A DNA stretch of 64,000 nt from Branchinecta lynchi (lineage: Eukaryota > Arthropoda > Branchiopoda > Anostraca > Branchinectidae): the NCBI GenBank assembly GCA_023053575.1, contig JAKZAP010000001.1:21532533-21596532 (forward strand). Reading direction: 5' to 3'. Shown in pieces: positions 61,001 through 64,000 of this stretch. The notes under the pieces were generated by a model that was given only the letters and a program-made list of their open reading frames with translations, searched no databases and was not told where the DNA came from. A program made the position numbers and the translations under genes. How positions within the stretch are numbered: the stretch's first letter is position 1; the number at the start of each line of letters is the position of its first letter.

Positions 61001-62043
61001 CTATCGATTATAAGAAGGAATCGGCCAAATGCCGAACTGAGCTATAGCACGCCGCTGTGAGAAGGTGCCTCCCCTTAAATGACCAGTGAACAGAGGGAGT
61101 GTCGGTCGAGGAACCTTCTGGCGACAGATAGAAGATAAGCCTTATCTGGGTATGAGGGTATTAGGAACAAAGAAACATGACCTACTCCTCGGAGAATGGC
61201 TTTCCGTATAAGATACGCATCTGCTTCAGAATAGTTGTTTTCCCGGACTCGCCTGACCCTGAAAAAAAGGTTTGTTTACTGGACAGAGGAGACCCAGAAA
61301 GTGCGACGGGACTTGGCAAAAAAAACCCACTCTACTTCTGGATTCAGTGGTGTCCAGGACTTATGGAGTCATGCATGATAGATCCTTAAAATATATTTAG
61401 ACAATTAGGCAGAATTCTACAACTGAAGCCAGAGGCGTTACTATCCAAAATGTTTGGGGTGGGTTGGGGGGGGGGGCAAGGTATCTACCGACTGGCTGGT
61501 CATTTTTACCGACTGTTTTTGCAGAAAAAAAACACTGTTTTGACGAAAAATCGACTGATTTTCAGAAATCGCCTGATTCCAAGAAAAACACTTCTCTTCT
61601 TACGAGAAATTGCGGCGCTTCGCGCTGACTCGGTTATTTTTTACTAACTGGCCGGCAACTTTGGTGGGGGGGGGGGCGTCCCCCCCCATCTACGTGAAGC
61701 CCCTGACTGGAGCCACCAAAGTAAAGACCACACTCTTACTGCACAACAACTGACATCCGACCGGATAACCGGCGACGTACTCCCGCTGCCAGCGCCTTAG
61801 CTTAGACTGTCGTGACCCGAAACACTATAGCATCAAGACATCTGCGAACCAAGAGTTAAATCTTCTAACCTTCGGAGATCAGAATTCATAGAGCTTACGA
61901 TACGGACAGCAACAAAACTAACACTCACCCAGAAGTAGCACTTTAATCACTCTGTCATAGTCCTTCATCCATGCTTGTATCTTCTTTTCCAACTCTTTAC
62001 TCCTCCTCCTGTTCTCATCCAAAGGCCTAAGACACTTCAACAT
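18244..62043 (-). CDS. Heterotrimeric G-protein alpha subunit gene (nine exons)
   Basis: It encodes a G-alpha GTPase, the membrane-attached switch that couples seven-helix receptors to effectors. Exons, in order: 61929-62043, 61186-61258, 50850-51000, 43907-44001, 41855-41909, 38883-39023, 36759-36889, 24110-24240, 18244-18441. The total is about 360 codons, within the family's usual 350-395. Exons 1-8 have GT/AG borders and phases that join without a stop. The motifs [33 protein letters not shown] and TTATDT appear in family order, with a helical domain between the first two. [10 protein letters not shown] and HYFPIF resemble Gs, whereas SERKKWI and DTKNVQ..F recall Gi or Gq, so the class is open. 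The start has no Gly2 but has Cys4, a possible palmitoylation site. Introns are packed with mobile elements. The 3' exon has a frame problem, so the gene may be a recent pseudogene or the assembly may contain indels. Confidence 0.92.
18442..20740 (-). other. G-alpha intron 8, proximal part
   Basis: No gene is recognised apart from the intron role. Short direct duplications are visible, for example GCAGAATTAAATACGTCCTC twice near 19640-19695. If a short coding exon is missing between G-alpha exons 8 and 9, it should lie here or in 23300-24100. Confidence 0.35.
20746..21047. mobile_element. Palindromic G/C-tract foldback
   Basis: AAGGCCGTATCCAGGGG at 20747-20763 is inverted at 21030-21046. The arms continue inward as GGTTGACCCC, ATAGTAATTTTTATAGGC and TATCTATGTCTTTTTTGT to a C-tract centre. 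The whole ~300 bp can fold on itself. No target duplication is evident. Poly-C and poly-G runs of 9-14 mark both arms. Confidence 0.8.
21480..23270 (-). mobile_element. LINE (non-LTR retrotransposon), 5'-truncated and frameshifted
   Basis: On the minus strand a reverse transcriptase runs through three frames. 22848-23265 reads [18 protein letters not shown] and then [15 protein letters not shown] and [15 protein letters not shown]. 22489-22851 carries [15 protein letters not shown], the FADD catalytic box. 21578-22462 is an open C-terminal region of 294 residues with [14 protein letters not shown] and a CPLC-x8-H-x4-C zinc-knuckle-like end. Upstream of RRTENY the frame closes near 23270, so the endonuclease half is absent. 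The tail is AT-rich (TTCATTTATTCATATAGC). Two frameshifts make it inactive. The clade was not assigned. Confidence 0.88.
24110..24240 (-). CDS. G-alpha exon 8 (NKQD motif)
   Basis: 131 bases between TTTTTTTCAG and GAG/GTAAGC. It reads [20 protein letters not shown] then [20 protein letters not shown] and NSR. NKQD is the guanine-specificity motif, and the LFLNKQD.LEEKI strand and helix are typical of the family. It completes the split Arg codon from exon 7 and ends in phase 1. Confidence 0.93.
24680..24785 (-). repeat. GACGAAACGTCCC short repeat cluster
   Basis: ATGACGAAACGTCCC-like units occur four times in about 100 bases. A similar cluster in the opposite orientation (GGGACGTTTCGCC, GGGACGTTTCGTC) lies at 27826-27895, just beyond the LINE between them. 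Confidence 0.55.
25455..27677 (+). mobile_element. LINE remnant, endonuclease end through reverse transcriptase
   Basis: It starts in the endonuclease C-terminus ([19 protein letters not shown], then MSDHDTLIW near 25587). 25587-26040 is open through a linker. The reverse transcriptase follows in pieces: [16 protein letters not shown] (26371), [14 protein letters not shown] (26587), [11 protein letters not shown] and [11 protein letters not shown] (26785). The YADD catalytic box is missing where expected near 26840. The end domain reads [18 protein letters not shown] (27040) and [20 protein letters not shown] (27167). It ends in a ATTTGATTTGAAA tail. The order fits the CR1/Jockey-like group. 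Several frame breaks make it dead. Confidence 0.88.
28771..29245. mobile_element. Two retroelement 3' ends
   Basis: Bases 28771-28800 are the inverse of AATGGCGGGTCAAAAATAAA followed by (TTAC)n, a tail also seen at 37655-37690 and 43157-43195. Bases 29150-29245 end in AATAAAATAATCTAATCTAA, typical of a LINE 3' end with a short tandem tail. Neither carries coding sequence. Bases 27900-28770 show no recognised gene. Confidence 0.5.
29515..29915. repeat. Cluster of GGTATCAGATACC palindromes
   Basis: GTGGTATCTGATACCA and near variants occur at about 29517, 29530, 29567, 29630 and 29825, often next to GTTATCGTGGTATC or GTCGTTTTTGCAGTTATCGT in direct or inverted orientation. The block is a set of short interleaved direct and inverted repeats. 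No known element is recognised. Confidence 0.6.
30345..33045 (+). repeat. C-tract family, long copy 1
   Basis: It begins CTCATATGGCACTTGTTACG and ends GGCGCTTGGCCGAAGGGCAA then GTGCCATAAAAA, so the ends share an inverted ATGGCACTTG. The interior is a three-part higher-order repeat. The landmark TTTCATCGTCC recurs near 31627, 32053, 32490 and 32924 (426-437 bp apart), and each period holds three subunits of about 145 bp built on AAGTTTCAT...GATCC. Poly-C runs and GGATCCGGTCCGG occupy fixed places. Proline-rich open frames are artefacts of the C-runs. A foreign element sits at 31119-31413. Confidence 0.8.
31119..31413 (-). mobile_element. TACTACT-rich element inserted in C-tract copy 1
   Basis: A ~295-bp block rich in TACTAC and TAGTA triplets, with GCATGCTACTATTAGCAAGA, is the inverse of the block at 59250-59566. 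Related copies at two sites in opposite orientation show it is a dispersed element. The ends carry GATGAAARATTT and ACAAATTTT. Confidence 0.65.
33060..33835. other. No recognised gene
   Basis: Mixed intronic sequence with a C-run at about 33730. Short open frames on both strands have no recognisable domain. Confidence 0.4.
33838..34050 (+). mobile_element. GGGATCCC family, 5' fragment (copy 3)
   Basis: CATCCCAAAACGTAAATG leads into the GTCCGTCCGTCTGTCTGT block and GATGAAACTTGGTGTGAGGA exactly as in copies 1 and 2. The copy is cut at AAATTAAGGG by the G-tract MITE that follows. Confidence 0.7.
34045..34560 (+). mobile_element. G-tract hAT MITE, internally duplicated
   Basis: The left end is CAGGGGCGTCACTAGG. 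The core (AATCAACTGTTTT, GGCGCTTCGCGC, CCGACTGGCCGACAACA, TTGGGGAGGAGTCAAGT, AAAGTGCTGAACCCC) is present twice, at about 34130-34350 and 34375-34550. No right end or target duplication was found; the next C-tract copy begins immediately. Confidence 0.65.
34562..36505 (+). repeat. C-tract family, long copy 2
   Basis: It has the same termini as copy 1 (CTCATATGGCACTTGTTACG and CGAAGGGCAAGTGCCATAAA). The TTTCRTCGTC landmark recurs near 35085, 35503, 35937 and 36377, spaced 418-440 bp. The order of subunits matches copy 1, so the family amplified as a complete unit of about four periods. The C-tract at 36517-36541 just beyond the right end belongs to a G-tract MITE remnant (CATACATGACGCCCGTG). 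It lies in intron 7 of the G-alpha gene. Confidence 0.8.
36759..36889 (-). CDS. G-alpha exon 7 (after switch II)
   Basis: 131 bases between CTTTTTCAG and AG/GTGAGA. It reads [40 protein letters not shown] and WKS plus two bases. It matches the beta-4 strand and alpha-3 region of G-alpha proteins (CFEGVTAIIF... in relatives). It starts in phase 0 and ends in phase 2. Confidence 0.93.
37345..38010 (+). repeat. Interspersed repeat shared with 9790-10310, carrying a retroelement tail
   Basis: The order of landmarks is the same as at 9790-10310 (CTCCAGGACCAGT, CAGCCGCAGTCAGTCCAG, AGCGAAGCTGGAATTCAC, AATCAAAGCCTCATCTTAG). Compared with that copy it holds an extra ~190 bases (about 37505-37690) that end AATGGCGGGTCAAAAATAAA with (TTAC)n, probably a retroelement 3' end inserted later. 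Confidence 0.6.
38016..38318 (+). mobile_element. TIR MITE GAGCGTGTTCCA, copy 1
   Basis: Terminal inverted repeats GAGCGTGTTCCATCC and the inverse of GTGGAACACGCTC bound ~300 bases rich in GTTACTA palindromes (ATAGTAACTATTAGTTACT). A second copy lies in the opposite orientation at 42365-42673. No transposase is present. Confidence 0.75.
38521..38676 (+). mobile_element. Small hairpin element with a hammerhead-like core
   Basis: Arms 38521-38569 and 38628-38676 are inverted copies (TTTGACAATACAAAACGG, ATACGTCAGCTAC, ATTTTATTAGAGCTATAT). Between them lies CATGAAGAG, then a GC-rich hairpin, then GAAA (38625-38628). The family consensus at the first site is CTGAAGA, so the layout is CUGANGA-stem-GAAA, with the outer arms able to form the third stem. 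This copy has lost the first U of the core. Family members are at 40735, 41231, 43680, 44975, 59607 and 60303. Confidence 0.55.
38883..39023 (-). CDS. G-alpha exon 6 (switch I and II)
   Basis: 141 bases between CATTTTAG and CAG/GTATTT, in phase 0 at both ends. It reads [40 protein letters not shown] and ERKKWIQ. The catalytic Arg of switch I (CR), the Mg-binding Thr (T in RRMT) and the catalytic Gln of DVGGQ are all kept, so GTP hydrolysis should be possible. SERKKWI is the form seen in Gi and Gq rather than Gs. Confidence 0.95.
39178..40078. mobile_element. Foldback element (~900 bp)
   Basis: The outer ends TTTTAACTGAAAAGGG and CCCTTTTCAGTTAAG are inverted. The arms share GAAGACCCGATGAAAATGCG, CGTCATAGTAGAA and ATAAATATTC. 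The exact centre is a perfect hairpin AGTTAAACTTTAAAGTTTAA near 39620-39645. Part of the same family recurs at 44430-44840. It lies in G-alpha intron 5. Non-coding. Confidence 0.78.
40690..41345. mobile_element. Two more hairpin-family copies with shared flank
   Basis: Near 40735-40790 an inverse copy carries GAATAAGTCAGCTACATTTT and CGGCCCTTCTTGGCCG. Near 41205-41325 a direct copy has CTGAAGA at 41231-41237 and GAAA at 41259-41262, then ATGTAGCTGACTTATTCG. Both continue into GATTCGCAG...GAAGGAAYATCTATC...TACGGAACTTCAAATC, and the copy at 38521 shares the first part (GATTCGCAG...GAAGGAGTATCTA), so the true element is longer than the hairpin. Confidence 0.55.
41855..41909 (-). CDS. G-alpha exon 5 (helical domain end)
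   Basis: 55 bases between TCTTTTACAG and AAG/GTAAAT. It reads [18 protein letters not shown] after completing a Tyr codon. It corresponds to YFLDKID.I...DYVPS in Gs and leads directly into the switch I exon. It starts in phase 2 and ends in phase 0. Confidence 0.9.
42365..42673 (-). mobile_element. TIR MITE GAGCGTGTTCCA, copy 2 (inverted)
   Basis: It is the reverse complement of the element at 38016-38318. Shared landmarks are AATAGTAACTATTAGTTACT, CCTTCTCGAAAT and GTGGAACACGCTC at the right end. An open frame across it (42480-42896) is incidental. Confidence 0.72.
43051..43195 (+). repeat. (TA)n microsatellite and a retroelement tail
   Basis: (TA)13 or so occupies about 43051-43077. Bases 43157-43195 read AATGGCGGGTTACAAATAAA followed by (TTAC)n, the third copy of this tail in the window. 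Confidence 0.7.
43580..43740 (+). mobile_element. tRNA-derived SINE head joined to hairpin-family tail
   Basis: TGGCTCCGATGGTAAGCAC resembles a tRNA A box, and AAAGGTCGTGGGC, about 25 bases later, resembles a B box. This is followed by GACGAAATATAGCCCTAATA and GTTGACGTATCCGTTTTGC, the right arm of the hairpin family. The tRNA-like part is too short and mismatched to be a functional tRNA gene. Confidence 0.5.
43907..44001 (-). CDS. G-alpha exon 4 (helical domain)
   Basis: 95 bases between CGTTGCAG and TA/GTGAGT. It reads [19 protein letters not shown] and [12 protein letters not shown] plus two bases of Tyr. It matches the family segment LW.D.GVR.CYERS.EYQL, with [12 protein letters not shown] as the clearest part. 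It starts in phase 0 and ends in phase 2. Confidence 0.85.
44150..44342 (+). mobile_element. Probable LINE 3' end
   Basis: AT-rich sequence with internal near-repeats of TTTTCAAGTTGTACGTGTA ends in AAGGAAATAAAGTACAGTAC with a short (ACAGT)n tail. It looks like the 3' untranslated end of a retroelement. No coding part is visible. Confidence 0.45.
44430..44840. mobile_element. Partial copy of the 39178-40078 foldback family
   Basis: It shares CAGATTTGTGGTGCCTCTATG, AAATTCAAATTCTCCGCGTC and CCTTTTCAGTTAAACGTTAA with that foldback in the same order. The arms are incomplete, so it is a decayed relative. Confidence 0.5.
44940..45045 (+). mobile_element. Hairpin-family copy with intact hammerhead-like core
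   Basis: CTGACGA at 44975-44981, a GC-rich stem (GGACCCTT...AAGGGCC), then GAAA at 45003-45006 and GCTGACGTATCCG. It is one of two copies in which both core strands match the hammerhead consensus. The left arm is not preserved. Confidence 0.45.
46337..50152 (+). mobile_element. Helitron/Helentron-like insert (3.8 kb) with internal repeats
   Basis: The left end carries a hairpin GTGTTGCGAGAGCAACACTT, and the same hairpin (inverted loop) recurs near 50066. The right end has a second hairpin CGTTGCCCGGGCAACG and then TAGGTCTAG, followed by TT. A subterminal hairpin a few bases before CTAG, plus insertion inside a T run without a target duplication, fits Helitron-type elements. Repeated subterminal hairpins, a poly-T tract and internal tandem repeats recall non-autonomous Helentrons. 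There is no Rep/helicase. The element boundaries are well defined by the interrupted host repeat; the class is inferred. Confidence 0.6.
47290..49920 (+). repeat. Tandem repeats inside the 3.8-kb insert
   Basis: ATCATCTTC..CGATGAGGGGTTTGCAAC-type landmarks recur near 47318, 47462, 48003, 48632, 48763, 49441 and 49592. GTCATCTATGGTATTTTAAT recurs near 47750, 48296, 49045 and 49880. GGGGTTGACAACTTCA recurs at 47215, 48529 and 49320. Units of about 790-1300 bp have partial losses. Open frames on the minus strand are repeat copies of one another and show no domain. Confidence 0.75.
50388..50655 (+). repeat. ~161-bp tandem duplication
   Basis: GTTAACATTCTGCATC occurs at 50430 and 50591, and the surrounding GAGTGGCGAATCC-like and CATTGCTTACAAGA landmarks repeat with it. 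A single related unit lies near 44850-44925. Non-coding. Confidence 0.65.
50850..51000 (-). CDS. G-alpha exon 3 (helical domain start)
   Basis: 151 bases between TTCTTTCAG and GAG/GTGAGT. It reads [40 protein letters not shown] and [10 protein letters not shown]. It is the least conserved exon. Placement rests on matching phases (2 in, 0 out), the helical [14 protein letters not shown] pattern like IK.NIV.AI..I in relatives, and its position between the P-loop exon and exon 4. Confidence 0.85.
51505..52135 (+). mobile_element. LINE fragment, reverse transcriptase C-terminal region
   Basis: The plus strand reads [19 protein letters not shown] near 51565-51620. In another frame it reads [18 protein letters not shown] then [16 protein letters not shown] at 51705-51830, the conserved end region of CR1/Jockey-like polymerases. 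It ends ATTAATATATGAATAAATAC and an AAATTTTATC repeat tail. The catalytic core is absent and frames are broken. Confidence 0.8.
52515..53985 (-). pseudogene. piggyBac-like transposase, internally deleted and broken
   Basis: On the minus strand 53538-53978 is an acidic N-terminus ([19 protein letters not shown], then [14 protein letters not shown]). Then [20 protein letters not shown] follows directly at about 53455-53510. After a MITE insertion come [19 protein letters not shown] and [20 protein letters not shown] (52752-53120), the conserved region around the last catalytic Asp. Frame-broken remains of the cysteine-rich end ([34 protein letters not shown]) reach 52520. Most of the RNase H-like core between the N-terminus and GTNIV is missing, so it cannot be active. 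TTAA-flanked ends were not found. Confidence 0.85.
53140..53442 (-). mobile_element. G-tract hAT MITE inside the piggyBac gene
   Basis: The end facing right is the inverse of CAGAGGCGTTACTAGCC, finishing at 53442. Internal landmarks (CCAGTCGGTAAAAA, CGGCGCGAAGCTTCGCG, AAATCGACTG inverse) match the other family copies. It interrupts the transposase between VRWLDNG and [12 protein letters not shown]. No clear target duplication remains, so one end may be lost. Confidence 0.75.
55410..55826. mobile_element. TIR element GGCGTATTCTC, copy 2 (uninterrupted)
   Basis: The ends are GAGGCGTATTCTCGCCG and its exact inverse. Internal landmarks TTGCACCAACACCAG, TTGATTCCCCTCCGAATC and GAGCATTCCCCGTCCGTG match the copy at 15971-17148 but without its nested foldback. 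About 417 bp, non-coding. Confidence 0.8.
56300..56872 (-). mobile_element. GGGATCCC family, inverted copy
   Basis: The reverse complement of the family: GACGGACAGACGGACGGAC, then CTTACGTTTTGGGATCC at the right end (about 56868). Upstream are GCCGGATTTCGGGTGAACTA and CCTAAATCGAC units. A short related end fragment is at 54820-54900 (GGTTTCGATGGGATCCTAAA). Confidence 0.65.
57030..57500 (+). mobile_element. GGGATCCC family, plus-strand partial copy
   Basis: It starts TTTCTGGGATCCAAAAATGT and runs through the GTCCGTCT block, GTTCAAACTTGGTGTGAGGA and GCCGGACAAGTAGTTCGC. The 3' end is lost. It lies head to head with the inverted copy ending at 56872. Confidence 0.65.
57555..58200 (+). mobile_element. 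tRNA-derived SINE head interrupted by a hAT MITE
   Basis: CTCGCTCTGATGGTAAGG (A-box-like) and CCACGGTTTGTTCCCAG (B-box-like) precede the junction GTCAGCTTCGCT. The sequence resumes after the insert as GCTTCGCTGCTCTTTCGGTG. It shares A- and B-box-like spacing with the SINE head at 43580. Confidence 0.5.
57663..58131. mobile_element. hAT MITE (469 bp) with perfect 8-bp target duplication
   Basis: The ends are CAGTGTTGCCAAGTATGAC and the inverse of CAGGGTTGCCAAGAGCTC. Both flanks read GCTTCGCT (57655-57662 and 58132-58139). Inside the left part, GTGACACTTTTT or a close variant repeats about five times (57680-57770). No transposase. The exact duplication fixes its limits. Confidence 0.88.
58210..59245. 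other. No recognised gene
   Basis: G-alpha intron 2 sequence with a pyrimidine-rich stretch near 59030-59160 containing a tandem TTTAAAGTTGC pair. No exon or known element is recognised. Confidence 0.4.
59250..59566 (+). mobile_element. TAGTA-rich element, second copy
   Basis: It is the reverse complement relative of 31119-31413: GCATCCAGTCTTGCTAATAG, GTAGTAGCATCGTTAGTACT. The ends GATGAAAAATTTGT and ACAAATTTTTCATC form a terminal inverted repeat of about 14 bases. Confidence 0.68.
59590..60375 (+). mobile_element. Two decayed hairpin-family copies and a G-run
   Basis: CTGAAGA lies at 59607-59613 with no following GAAA. CTGAACA lies at 60303-60309 with GAAA at 60330-60333 and ATAGCTCTAATAAAATTAAG. 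Both cores are mutated. A (GT)n plus G-run lies at about 59855-59883. Confidence 0.45.
61186..61258 (-). CDS. G-alpha exon 2 (P-loop)
   Basis: 73 bases between TTTTTTTCAG and GA/GTAGGT. With the last base of exon 1 it reads [18 protein letters not shown] and GKPFSEE. This is the phosphate-binding P-loop followed by the KQMRI helix shared by all G-alpha subunits. The canonical animal form is GAGESGKS; Ser and Thr replace Ala and Ser here. It starts in phase 1 and ends in phase 2. Confidence 0.95.
61430..61705 (+). mobile_element. hAT-type G-tract MITE with 7/8 target duplication
   Basis: The left end is CAGAGGCGTTACTATCC and the right end the inverse of CAGGGGCTTCACGTAGATGG. The flanks are ACTGAAGC (61422-61429) and ACTGGAGC (61706-61713). 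It sits in G-alpha intron 1, 170 bases upstream of exon 2 in gene order. Confidence 0.82.
61929..62043 (-). CDS. G-alpha exon 1 (start and alpha-N helix)
   Basis: 115 coding bases from ATG to CTGG/GTGAGT. It reads [20 protein letters not shown] and [24 protein letters not shown] is the beta-1 strand leading into the P-loop, and the preceding basic helix is the G-beta-gamma-binding alpha-N helix. An in-frame TAA lies upstream at about 62119-62121 with no other ATG between, so the start is well supported. Residue 2 is Leu, so N-myristoylation is not expected; Cys4 could be palmitoylated. Confidence 0.88.
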
Positions 62044-62756
62044 GCTTTGCAAACAACAAATAGTTACTACCAGCCAGAACGAAACAAACGTACGGACTAG
62101 CCCTAGTCTCTTATGATGAAATTGTCCTAAGATTACGGAAACAAGATAAAAGCAATTCGGCCTCTTTTAATAGGAAAATAAATACGTAGAAAACTATCGC
62201 CTTACATAAATAAAAGCTGTCATGTCAAGACAATGCGAGAAGGAATTCTGTGCCGGACTTGTATGAGGCTGAGGAGATACTGACGCATGCTACGTTAGGA
62301 CTTTGGACACGCACAAGTCACAAAATTTTAGGTCTCCAATCCGATCGACGATTACGTCACATATTTGATTACCTTTCATGGTGCGGAAAGAGGAGTAGGC
62401 TTTCCGACAGGATTTGTGCCTGATCATCACCAAGTTTAAAAAATCTCAACGCTTCCGTACGGAACTGATGATGGTGTCGAAAATTTTGGCAAAGATTCCA
62501 ATGCACGATTACCCGACCCTGATTGTACGTCCGGTCCATTACTGGACAGATATGTTTATTTGAATGTTTGTTGCCTTTGAACACTGCCATTTTCATGCAT
62601 TTACGGTGACAAAAAGTTAACTACTAGTTAGCCAAGTAAGGGACCCTGAGAACATCTGAATAGATGTTTTAGATCTTCGTTCTACTACCAAAAATTTCGC
62701 TGTTCAAATTTAAGTAACTTTTCTAAGGAATATAAGTATACTGTACCAAGAATAGA
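62044..62756 (-). other. 5' flank of the G-alpha gene
   Basis: Immediately upstream of the start codon. No TATA box, recognisable initiator or upstream exon was identified with confidence. An open frame at 62369-62596 (-) has no known domain. Confidence 0.3.
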
Positions 62757-62992
62757 TTAAATTCCAACGGAGAATATACAATTAAGCGCATCGGGGGCTG
62801 TCATTCAAATTAGGCTGGCCAGGTTTGCACAGTTTTGTACGGTCAGGTCGTTGCGAAACGAATTGGATATTTTACATGAGTTTCAACGAGTTCTAAGAAA
62901 CCAGTTTGTGAAAGGTGAAGGTCATGCCATGAAGACATTCAATGCCCGACCAATGGATCATCTTCTCGGATTAAAAAGGGTTCAATTTTCAT
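62757..62992 (+). other. Unrecognised open stretch without a start codon
   Basis: The plus strand is open for about 78 codons, reading RLARFAQFCTVRSLRNELD, ILHEFQRVLRNQFVKGEG and HAMKTFNARPMDHLLGLKRV before TGA. The composition looks protein-like, but there is no clear acceptor or ATG. It could be a gene or transposon remnant. Confidence 0.22.
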
Positions 62993-63588
62993 GAGTGACC
63001 TTGGTCAACTGATATGGCGCAACCATATTTCACAGTTCTTAAGAGAAACTTTCTGGCTATTTTTCTGTTTTTTCCCGAGTAGCTCTGGGCCCCCCTTGGG
63101 AGTCCAAGAAGAGGGAGGAGGGCAGCTGTACCCCCCTCCCCCAGCCAAATGACGCCTCTGCGCAGATCTGTTTTAGAATAAACAAGTTACGTAAATCCCT
63201 CATGACAAAGCTCTGCGACGCTTTCCTCAGATATCCTTGCTGGATGTGGCTGCATTTACTGTAAGTTAGTTTTAAAATACTGTTTCTTCGTTGATTCTTG
63301 TGATAAAATACGTCCTACTAAAAGGCACAAGCTGCAACGCACTGCTTGATTCTCGCTTGGGAGCGCGAAAAGCAAGCTTAAATCCGTACTTGATCGTTCG
63401 TATCTTATCAGTTCTTTATAAAGTCTAGACTGCGATTTTTGCTCATACAGACACGAAATCCCTAGCTTGCAGTATCAGCAACAACTGTATAAATAAGTGA
63501 GAACGAGCAGGGTCAGACGTCACAAACACTTGCTACTTCACTGTTTCAAGCCGGATGGACACAATGAATATATTCTATGCCACATTAC

Positions 63589-63766
63589 CAGTTTGCGGAC
63601 TGCTCAAAACCAACCTTCGGCGTCATGATCTGATAAACGGTATATCCTCTTAGCTCACACGGGAAATTGTGTTCAATATCCCCAGATATGACGGCCTTCA
63701 ATGATGTATCCACACCTCGTAAGCAGGCAAGCAAAGGCATGCCATCTGGTGGTTCTTTCGGTGATT
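63589..63766 (-). CDS. Candidate internal exon of an unrecognised gene
   Basis: A 178-base open segment lies between an acceptor (GTCTATCCTAG) and a donor (AACTG/GTAATG). It reads SPKEPPDGMPLLACLRGVD, TSLKAVISGDIEHNFPCELR and GYTVYQIMTPKVGFEQSAN. It starts in phase 1 and ends in phase 2. The balanced composition and clean splice signals favour a true exon. It lies upstream of the G-alpha start on the same strand, so it would be part of a neighbouring gene or, less likely, an upstream exon. No family is recognised. Confidence 0.45.
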
Positions 63767-64000
63767 CTAGGATAGACGTATTCAGTATGTGGAATTTTGG
63801 GGAATATATTTATTAAAGTATCCCGCATGGGTGCAAGAGGCTAAGCTGGAAATGTACGTTTTTCTCACTTGGCAACCGTGCTTCAACCACTTGCAGCGGC
63901 GGCCAGTGAACTATCACTAATCCATCTTCAGAAAAGAAGCGAAGTGACACGAGGAAATAGTTCCAGAAGTTTATGTGCCTTCGCGTCCAGAGCAGAGGCA

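Overview
The window is animal (metazoan) nuclear DNA. The evidence is one protein-coding gene spread over nine small exons with GT/AG introns of up to 12.5 kb, several families of non-LTR retrotransposons, piggyBac and hAT-type DNA elements, tRNA-derived SINE heads, satellites and many foldback elements. Nothing looks bacterial, and I see no rRNA gene, intact tRNA gene or CRISPR array. I cannot place the species.

The one gene I can name encodes a heterotrimeric G-protein alpha subunit on the minus strand. It runs from the start codon at 62041-62043 to the stop codon at 18244-18246. All five guanine-nucleotide motifs are present: P-loop GSGESGKT, switch I R..T..GI, switch II DVGGQ, NKQD, and a TCAT-like TTATDT. 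The splice phases of exons 1 to 8 agree exactly. The protein is divergent: it has no Gly2, the TCAT cysteine is Thr, and the C-terminus reads NLREIGAS. The last exon shows a frame break at a four-A run, and its upstream reading frame does not match the phase left by exon 8. So either a short exon is missing, or the 3' end carries real or assembly indels. Two further possible single exons of unrecognised genes lie at 14065-14174 (+) and 63589-63766 (-).

Layout. Bases 1-5340 hold a roughly 220-bp satellite in both orientations, a roughly 560-bp higher-order repeat interrupted by a 701-bp hAT-like foldback, and a degenerate repeated coding-like block. Bases 5.3-18 kb are a mosaic of interspersed repeats: a GGGATCCC-ended family, a C-tract family, hAT MITEs, and a foldback nested in a TIR element. 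The rest is mostly G-alpha introns filled by repeats. Intron 8 holds a palindromic G/C-tract element and a broken LINE. Intron 7 holds a second LINE, a palindrome cluster and two long copies of the C-tract family, each about four 430-bp higher-order units. Introns 6 to 4 hold foldbacks and small hairpin elements with hammerhead-like cores. Intron 3 holds a third C-tract copy split by a 3.8-kb Helitron/Helentron-like insert. Intron 2 holds a LINE fragment, a deleted piggyBac carrying a MITE, and a hAT MITE nested in a SINE.

Beyond the G-alpha gene there is no functional gene system here. The most informative material is the gene's divergent ends and the nesting record of the repeats, including target-site duplications that can be read directly. 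The small hairpin family whose arms would form stem III of a hammerhead-like fold is the least ordinary item.
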